Assembly: GCA_946481035.1 (NCBI GenBank)
Contig: CAMLNK010000397.1
Coordinates: 1-5,105 of the forward strand
Source of the DNA: an uncultured Dyadobacter sp.
GTDB lineage: Bacteria; Bacteroidota; Bacteroidia; Cytophagales; Spirosomataceae
Length of the DNA stretch: 5,105 bases
Direction of reading: 5' to 3'
Shown: positions 1 through 5,105 of the stretch, piece after piece
Layout: every line of letters begins with the position of its first letter
Position numbering within the stretch: position 1 is the stretch's first letter
Program-made: the position numbers and the translations under genes
Notes under the pieces: generated by a model
What the model was told of the DNA's origin: nothing
Databases searched by the model: none
Seen by the model: the letters and a program-made list of their open reading frames with translations, nothing else

Positions 1-20
1 ATATTCATTTTAGCGGGCAT
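1..20 (-). CDS. Possible start of a further downstream gene (six codons visible)
   Basis: Eleven bases after the cobN stop, an ATG on the minus strand (20-18) opens a frame reading M-P-A-K-M-N to the window edge without a stop; a second in-frame ATG is at 8-6. The tight spacing and same strand would fit another gene of the operon. A chelatase AAA+ subunit would be a sensible neighbour, but six codons cannot identify anything and the ATG could be chance. Confidence 0.25.
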
Positions 21-31
21 AGTCGTTTGCG

Positions 32-3000
32 CTATTCGCCTCTGGATTCGAGCAGCGCTTCACTTTTGAGATACAAATTTTTCAGACCTTCCAATGCCTC
101 TTCCGTTGGTTTCGCCCAAAGCCCCCGTTGCGCCGCTTCCAGCAAGCGTTCCGCGATGGCGTGAAGTGCCCAGGGGCTGTTTTCTTCGAAAAACTGCTGC
201 ATAGCGGCATCCAGCGCATAAGTTTCAGCCACTTTTTCGTACATCCAGTCGTCGACCACATTGGCCGTGGCGTCGTAGCCAAAAAGGTAATCGACCGTTG
301 CGGTAAGTTCCAGGCCGCCTTTGTAACCGTGCTTTTTAATACTTTCGATCCATTTCGGATTCACCACTCGGGAGCGGAAAACGCGTAAAGTTTCTTCCTT
401 CAAATCCCGCACAACCGGCCGCGCAGGGTCCTGCGAATCACCGAAATAATGCTTGGGCTGCTGACCAGTGAGGTTACGGATCGTGGCGATCATCCCGCCG
501 TGAAATTGCAGGTAATCGTCGCTATCGAACAGATCATGCTCACGGTTATCCTGGTTGTGCAACGCCACTTCCACGCTGGCAAGGCGCTGCGTAAACTCCT
601 TGCGGGCATCCACACCCTGCGCATTGCGCGAATACGCATAGCCGCCCCAGTTGATATATGCCTGCGCGAAATCGCCGTCGGTCTGCCAGTTTTTTTCATT
701 AATCAAAGGCAGAATACCGGCCCCGTAACTTCCCGGCGCAGCACCGAAAATACGGTAAGCAGCCCGTTCCTCGGCCTGTTCAATGGACAGTGCGTCGTCT
801 TTTTGCAGTTCAGCGAGCTCTTTTAAATAGTGTTTTTTCACAAAATTTTCGTCCAAAGTTTCGTCCGCCGCAATCACCATCTGTACGGCCTCGTCCATCA
901 GTTCGATCAGATGCGGAAATGCGTCCCTGAAAAACCCGCTGATGCGCGTCGTCACATCGATACGCGGCCGACCAAGCTCCGTCAACGGAATGATTTCCAG
1001 ACCATTGATCCGACGGCTTTCCGCCTGCCATACCGGTCTCACGCCCAGCAATGCCAATACTTCGGCCACATCGTCGCCGTGGGTGCGCATGGCGCTCGTG
1101 CCCCAGATACTGATCCCGACGCTTTCGGGATACCTACCGGCTTCCTTCCAATGGCGGTCGAGCACCTCTTTGGCCAATTGCTGCCCCACTTCCCAGGCCG
1201 CTTTGGAAGGCAGCACCCGCGGATCGACGGCGTAAAAATTCCTTCCCGTAGGCAGGATATGCGCCATCCCACGCGTAGGCGCGCCGCTCGGGCCCGCAGG
1301 GACGTACCCACCCGAGAGCCCGTGCAGGAGATTGGCGATTTCCTCGTCGGTTCGGGCGAGGTTAGGAACGAGTTGGTCGGATACAAAAGTCAATATCTTT
1401 CGCAGACTTGCCAGCTCGGGCAGGTCCGGATTCCGGTCAATCGACTCAAATATGACCCGGTCAATCGCCTCTTTATCGAATCTGTAATGCTCGAACAGCC
1501 TGACTACGTGCGCGGCCATTTCATCGAGCACTTCCATCGCATCGGCAGCCGTTACAACCGGCCGCCCGGCCCAGGCCGATAAGTTTTGTGCCGGCTCGGG
1601 CAGCTTTTGTCCTTTTTGTTGATGAAGTGTTTCAATATTCAACCCATATAAATGCGCCAAAACAGCCTGCATTCCCGGAACAGGCCCATTCGGGAGCCGG
1701 GTGAGTGATTGCAGCATGTCTATCAAGGCATCGCCCTCCGGCATTTCGCCCAACGTATGCAAGCCGTTGCGGATTTGCGCAGCGCCTAGCTCACATAAAT
1801 AACCGTCGATATCTTCGATCAAATGCGCAATATCCTTTCCGTCCATTTCGGCCAGGCTCACAGGAACACCTTCGGGCGTCATATCATCATCCCAGTCATG
1901 CTTATGGTCGCCATGGTCACGGCTTAGCATGGCCGAAAGGTCGGCGTCCAGGTTAGTTTGCTTGATCAAATCCCAAATTTGCCGTTGCAGCAGCGGTAAT
2001 TTGGAAGGATCGAGGCTTTCGACCTGATAATACTCATCTACCAGCTGGGTGAGCTGCGCCAGCTCGCCGTAAGTATCAGCCGAAGTCATGGGAGGCGTCA
2101 AATGGTCGACGACCACGGCATGCGCCCGGCGTTTTGCCTGCGAACCTTCGCCGGGATCGTTGATGATGAATGGGTAGAACAACGGCAAATCGGCCAGAAA
2201 TGCATCGGGAAAGCAGTTTTCTGATAGTCCAATCCCTTTCCCGGGCAGCCATTCCAACGTTCCATGCTTGCCCACGTGCACGATCGCATCGGCTCCCCAG
2301 CTATCACGCAGCCAGCGGTACAATGCGTAATAATGATGCGTAGGCGGCAAATCGGGCTGGTGATAGATCGCATCCGGGTCCATTCCATAGCCCCGCGGCG
2401 GCTGCAGTGCCACAAATGCATTTCCGAGATCAAGTCCGGCCAATGCGATATGCCCGTCATGCACGTAGGTTTTCCCCGGTGCCGGCCCCCATTGTTTCAG
2501 CATTTTTTGCCGTGCAGCTTCGGGCAGTTCGTCAAACCAGCGCGCATATTGCACGGCCGGAACCCGCGCCGCGGCCAGTGCAAGCTGCCCGGGCGTCAGA
2601 AAATCCTCGTCGTACGCACAAAGGTCAATCAATGCATGGATCAGCTCGGTACCCGTTGCCGGGAGGTCGTCGATCCGGTAACCTTCGGCTTGCATTGCCT
2701 GCAAAATATTCATCAGCGAAGCCGGTGCATCCAGCCCCACGGCGTTCCCGATCTGCGAAGCTTTTGTGTTCGAATTGGTAAAAATGAATGCGATCTTTTT
2801 ATCGGCATTCTTCAAATACTTTAAACGTGCAAACCGGATGGCTAAACCAGCGACACGATCGATCCGATTATCCAGCGGCTCATAGCCACGCGAATCTTTC
2901 CCTTTTTCCTTAAAAGAAACAGGCACCGTGATAATGCGCCCGTCGAACTCGGGAATAGCCACATTCATGGCCGTATCCAGGGGATTGAGCCCGCGCGACG

Positions 3001-4312
3001 ACGATTCCCACGGCCCATGGCCCATCCCGCTTGTGATGGCCTGCAAAACAGGCACATTCAAATCCAGCAATGCCCGGGAGGGATCACTCCCCTGCCCTGC
3101 CGGCTGAATATCGGTCATCGCAAATGAAATCGTATTCACCAGCACATCGATCCCCATTCCCGCATCCGTATCGAAATATTCAAATGCAAGCGGCTTGCCG
3201 GTATCTGCATTCACGGATTTGAATGAAGCGGTGAAAACAGGCAACACATTCGCGCCACGCTCTTCCAGCGCGCTGATCATCGCGTCCACGAAGTTGGTAT
3301 TCCCGCTCAGCCAATGCGCCCGGTAAAAGGTAATGCCCACCGTTGGCCGCGTCGGGTCGCGGTATTTCAGCCAGTCGGATTGGTCTGCAAATTCGGGCAG
3401 ATCGGGATGGTAAATGCCGTGTTCCGGTAAATGCGCAGGGGCATCGGCGCCGAAGCCGGTCATGAGGAGGTGATCCGAAAGATAACTCAGGAGGGCGATC
3501 AGATTGCTGTAACCACCCGCTTGCATGTAAGCCAGCGTTTCGTGCAAAATGGCGGGAGAAACTGTCGATACCGCAGCGAACTCCGGGTTCAACTCGCCCG
3601 TACCACTTACCACGATCAGATGCTGCCCCCGCTGCCCGGCCAGCTTTACGAGCTCATTGAAACCGGGAATGCTGCTCAGTCTGCCGTGAATGCGTATAAC
3701 TATGATTTTCGCCTCCGCGATTTCCCTTTGCAAAAGCTGCTGCATTTGCTCCTCGCTTTTGATCGCCATCAGGCTGATACCCGTCGTTTTCGGAAAATCT
3801 TCGGGCAGGAGCTGCATCGCCCGGTCGAGTGTGAGCAGGTCCGTGTCCGCATGCGTGAGAAACACGATCCCGTCGGTCGGAATGGCTGTTTGCCCCAGCT
3901 CTGTCGAGGCTTCGGAACCTTTCCAGGTATAAAATTGAAATACATATTCGGTCAGGTCCGAGGGCGGCACCAGGTACCGGTCGGCCTTAACCATACTTTC
4001 GATATAGTCAAAAATCGCGATGATCTGCCAATCGTAATTGATGGAATGAAACCACACCGAATGCCCGTCGAAGAGCAGCGTCACCACGTTTGCCAGTGTA
4101 CACGGGCCCAGGCAGCCGCCTTTGGTCATATGCACCACATTCCGGAGCTTCCGCCGCAGCCATTCATTTTTATACAATTCCACGGGAATAGGCGCATAAC
4201 CGCGATCGACCCGCCCGCAACAGCAGGCATTATAGCAATACGAAAGATGCCCGCGCCGCTGCACGAGGTTAATGGACTTGCCGTCGGAACGGGTAATGCG
4301 CTGGCGTTTCAT
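32..4312 (-). CDS. cobN: Cobaltochelatase large subunit CobN with N-terminal [2Fe-2S] ferredoxin-like domain
   Basis: Large subunit of the ATP-dependent cobaltochelatase, which inserts Co2+ into hydrogenobyrinic acid a,c-diamide in the cytoplasm; in this family CobN binds tetrapyrrole and metal, while a separate AAA+ pair hydrolyses ATP. Residues ~18-128 look like a thioredoxin-fold [2Fe-2S] ferredoxin: Cys26, Cys30-32, then Cys67 and Cys71 in GGCLGPC, followed by [13 protein letters not shown]. After a short linker (~129-147) the CobN/BchH body begins. It contains [13 protein letters not shown] (326-338), the family hallmark [14 protein letters not shown] (679-692; His679, His683, Glu687), [10 protein letters not shown] (834-843), [15 protein letters not shown] (1001-1015), [14 protein letters not shown] (1068-1081) and the C-terminal [19 protein letters not shown] (1381-1399). 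Family CobN proteins are about 1270 residues, so 1426 fits a full CobN plus one ~140-residue domain, with no sign of truncation or frameshift. The ATG overlaps the cobB stop and has no Shine-Dalgarno upstream; the ferredoxin domain begins soon after it, which supports this start. A His/Asp-rich loop occurs at 799-810. BchH/ChlH is a homologous alternative, but the CobN length and the cobB neighbour favour cobalt chelation. Confidence 0.96.
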   Translation of the reverse strand: MKRQRITRSDGKSINLVQRRGHLSYCYNACCCGRVDRGYAPIPVELYKNEWLRRKLRNVVHMTKGGCLGPCTLANVVTLLFDGHSVWFHSINYDWQIIAIFDYIESMVKADRYLVPPSDLTEYVFQFYTWKGSEASTELGQTAIPTDGIVFLTHADTDLLTLDRAMQLLPEDFPKTTGISLMAIKSEEQMQQLLQREIAEAKIIVIRIHGRLSSIPGFNELVKLAGQRGQHLIVVSGTGELNPEFAAVSTVSPAILHETLAYMQAGGYSNLIALLSYLSDHLLMTGFGADAPAHLPEHGIYHPDLPEFADQSDWLKYRDPTRPTVGITFYRAHWLSGNTNFVDAMISALEERGANVLPVFTASFKSVNADTGKPLAFEYFDTDAGMGIDVLVNTISFAMTDIQPAGQGSDPSRALLDLNVPVLQAITSGMGHGPWESSSRGLNPLDTAMNVAIPEFDGRIITVPVSFKEKGKDSRGYEPLDNRIDRVAGLAIRFARLKYLKNADKKIAFIFTNSNTKASQIGNAVGLDAPASLMNILQAMQAEGYRIDDLPATGTELIHALIDLCAYDEDFLTPGQLALAAARVPAVQYARWFDELPEAARQKMLKQWGPAPGKTYVHDGHIALAGLDLGNAFVALQPPRGYGMDPDAIYHQPDLPPTHHYYALYRWLRDSWGADAIVHVGKHGTLEWLPGKGIGLSENCFPDAFLADLPLFYPFIINDPGEGSQAKRRAHAVVVDHLTPPMTSADTYGELAQLTQLVDEYYQVESLDPSKLPLLQRQIWDLIKQTNLDADLSAMLSRDHGDHKHDWDDDMTPEGVPVSLAEMDGKDIAHLIEDIDGYLCELGAAQIRNGLHTLGEMPEGDALIDMLQSLTRLPNGPVPGMQAVLAHLYGLNIETLHQQKGQKLPEPAQNLSAWAGRPVVTAADAMEVLDEMAAHVVRLFEHYRFDKEAIDRVIFESIDRNPDLPELASLRKILTFVSDQLVPNLARTDEEIANLLHGLSGGYVPAGPSGAPTRGMAHILPTGRNFYAVDPRVLPSKAAWEVGQQLAKEVLDRHWKEAGRYPESVGISIWGTSAMRTHGDDVAEVLALLGVRPVWQAESRRINGLEIIPLTELGRPRIDVTTRISGFFRDAFPHLIELMDEAVQMVIAADETLDENFVKKHYLKELAELQKDDALSIEQAEERAAYRIFGAAPGSYGAGILPLINEKNWQTDGDFAQAYINWGGYAYSRNAQGVDARKEFTQRLASVEVALHNQDNREHDLFDSDDYLQFHGGMIATIRNLTGQQPKHYFGDSQDPARPVVRDLKEETLRVFRSRVVNPKWIESIKKHGYKGGLELTATVDYLFGYDATANVVDDWMYEKVAETYALDAAMQQFFEENSPWALHAIAERLLEAAQRGLWAKPTEEALEGLKNLYLKSEALLESRGE
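4309..4312 (-). promoter_or_regulatory. ATGA stop/start overlap coupling cobB and cobN translation
   Basis: On the minus strand the cobN ATG (4312-4310) and the cobB TGA (4311-4309) share two bases as ATGA. The bases upstream of the ATG are a repeat ending in GCCAACC, with no purine-rich Shine-Dalgarno motif. Termination-reinitiation by ribosomes finishing cobB is therefore the likely way cobN is started. The overlap is seen directly; the coupling is inferred. Confidence 0.8.
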
Positions 4313-5105
4313 GGTTGGCTGTCGGCTGTCGGCTGTCGGCCGTCGGCTTCTTTTGAGGTTTTGTTGATGAGGTGTTGAATGAATTCAGGCTTGTCGGCCC
4401 AGTAGAAATGGGTATAGCTGGCAAAGGTATTTTTCATTATAAAAAGCTGTGTATCAACCGGTACACCTCGCGCATTGGTCATTTGTGCAAGCGGCACTTG
4501 CACAAATGGCTCCTTCAATCCGGAATAATGAAATTCGTGGCCTCTGATTTCCAGTTCGTCCCAATGCATTACCCGGTAGCCCAGCGTCATTTTCGAACGC
4601 TGCATCGTCGTTGCCAGATCGAGCACGCCGGCCATTCCAAATGCATTGCCGTTGCTGTCGACGAGCTCCTTACCCAGGTACATCAGCCCGCCGCATTCGG
4701 CATAGGCGAGTCCGCCGTTCGCACAATAGCTCCGAATACTTTCCAGCATCAGCTGGTTATCAGACAATTGCTTCGCAAACAGCTCAGGGTAACCTCCCGG
4801 CAGATAAAGCAGGTCCGTATCGGGCAAAGTCTTGTCATGCAAAGGACTGAACCACTTCACCTCACCGAATGCACGCAGGCATTCGATATTCTGGTGATAC
4901 AAAAAGGAAAATGCCTCGTCCCGCGCCACGGTTATGCGCAGGTTTTGAGTGCTGTTTTGAGGTTGATTGAATAGATTTTTCAGACTTAAAATATCGCTGT
5001 TTACAGCAGGATAAGTAACGGCAGTAATTTCCAGCAGACGGTCGAGATTTACTGTTTGAGGGATAACTTCTGCCAGCCTTTGGATAATCTGCTCGTAATC
5101 CGTTT
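4309..5105 (-). CDS. cobB: Cobyrinate / hydrogenobyrinate a,c-diamide synthase, C-terminal part (5' end outside window)
   Basis: Glutamine- and ATP-dependent amidation of the a and c carboxylates of (hydrogeno)byrinic acid, the step just before CobN acts. The frame is open without a stop to the window edge, so the gene is 5'-truncated here; 264 codons plus the stop are visible. A GTG at 4927-4929 could be taken for a start, but the upstream codons are family-like ([10 protein letters not shown], then [13 protein letters not shown] across the GTG), so it is an internal Val. Only the end of the ATPase (dethiobiotin-synthetase-like) domain is present, followed by the class I glutamine amidotransferase domain: LPGGYPE (4783-4803), AECGGLMYL with nucleophile Cys at 4693-4695, and GHEFHYS with the probable catalytic His at 4537-4539. 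The last ~12 residues ([12 protein letters not shown]) are encoded by a 7-bp tandem repeat and look like an added tail. The TGA stop overlaps the cobN ATG. The symbol cbiA is equally valid; CobQ/CbiP is less likely, since LPGGYPE and GHEFHYS are CobB/CbiA-like. Confidence 0.93.
   Translation of the reverse strand, partial: TDYEQIIQRLAEVIPQTVNLDRLLEITAVTYPAVNSDILSLKNLFNQPQNSTQNLRITVARDEAFSFLYHQNIECLRAFGEVKWFSPLHDKTLPDTDLLYLPGGYPELFAKQLSDNQLMLESIRSYCANGGLAYAECGGLMYLGKELVDSNGNAFGMAGVLDLATTMQRSKMTLGYRVMHWDELEIRGHEFHYSGLKEPFVQVPLAQMTNARGVPVDTQLFIMKNTFASYTHFYWADKPEFIQHLINKTSKEADGRQPTADSQP
4314..4348. repeat. Tandem 7-bp repeat, five units, at the cobB/cobN junction
   Basis: On the plus strand the units are gttggct, gtcggct, gtcggct, gtcggcc and gtcggct: three identical copies and two with one change each. 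On the coding strand the unit is AGCCGAC. The array encodes the last ~12 residues of CobB and ends one base before the cobN ATG. Because 7 is not a multiple of 3, gain or loss of a unit would shift the cobB frame and break the ATGA overlap. It resembles simple-sequence slippage DNA; its origin is unknown. Confidence 0.85.
4480..4508. repeat. Perfect 12-bp inverted repeat with 5-nt loop inside cobB
   Basis: The left arm catttgtgcaag (4480-4491) and right arm cttgcacaaatg (4497-4508) are exact reverse complements around the loop cggca. Outside the arms, T4479/G4509 could wobble-pair and G4478/C4510 could pair, giving up to 14 pairs in plus-sense RNA. It lies within the amidotransferase domain, encoding part of [12 protein letters not shown] just after the GHEFHYS motif. 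No T-run follows on either strand, so it does not look like an intrinsic terminator. Function is unknown. Confidence 0.75.

Noticed and set aside
830..1582. Plus-strand open frame of 250 codons opposite the 3' part of cobN
   Set aside because: Antisense shadow of conserved CobN motifs (the [10 protein letters not shown] and [12 protein letters not shown] region); the protein is low in family-like features.
32..4312. Magnesium chelatase subunit BchH/ChlH
   Set aside because: The body is homologous, but the neighbouring cobB, the CobN-like motifs and the overall length favour cobaltochelatase; no chlorophyll genes are present.
3431..4378. Long plus-strand open frame (315 codons) opposite the 5' part of cobN
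   Set aside because: It is fully antisense to a strongly conserved coding region, its product resembles no family I know, and it has the Arg/His/Pro-rich composition typical of a complementary-strand shadow.
4480..4508. Inverted repeat as an intrinsic terminator
   Set aside because: It is inside a coding region with no T-rich tract after the stem on either strand.
4309..4929. cobB taken as a complete 206-residue gene starting at GTG 4927-4929
   Set aside because: The same frame stays open upstream to the window edge and encodes family-like sequence ([10 protein letters not shown]), and the GTG lies inside the conserved strand [13 protein letters not shown]; it is an internal Val codon.
4372..4974. 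Plus-strand open frame of 200 codons opposite cobB
   Set aside because: Antisense to the clear amidotransferase domain of cobB, with no recognisable domain of its own.

Overview
The window holds two adjacent cobalamin (vitamin B12) genes, both on the minus strand and apparently part of one operon. Nearly every base is coding. Reading along the transcript, from high to low coordinates, the first gene is the 3' part of a cobyrinate / hydrogenobyrinate a,c-diamide synthase (cobB, also called cbiA; its 5' end lies beyond position 5105). The second is a complete 1426-residue CobN, the large subunit of the cobaltochelatase. The cobB stop and the cobN start share bases in an ATGA overlap. After the cobN stop only 31 bases remain; they contain a possible start codon of a further gene that runs off the window.

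The two genes encode successive steps. CobB amidates the a and c side chains of (hydrogeno)byrinic acid, and CobN, working with an AAA+ ATPase pair, inserts cobalt into the diamide. This points to the late-cobalt-insertion ('aerobic') route. The AAA+ subunits (CobS/CobT or ChlI/ChlD-like) are not visible here.

The most distinctive feature is the architecture of CobN. Its first ~130 residues form a thioredoxin-fold [2Fe-2S] ferredoxin-like domain with a Cys-rich motif and a later C-x3-C, fused in frame to an otherwise normal-length CobN body. A His/Asp-rich loop lies in the middle of the CobN part. At the cobB/cobN junction sits a tandem array of a 7-bp unit that encodes the low-complexity C-terminal tail of CobB and occupies the place where a cobN ribosome binding site would be. 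A perfect 12-bp inverted repeat lies inside cobB.

No Shine-Dalgarno sequence precedes cobN, coding density is high and base composition looks roughly balanced to slightly GC-rich. Together with the protein style this suggests a member of the Bacteroidota, perhaps of the Cytophagales (Dyadobacter/Spirosoma-like). That assignment is an impression from the sequence, not a search result. No RNA gene, mobile element or CRISPR array was seen, and I did not identify a promoter or terminator.
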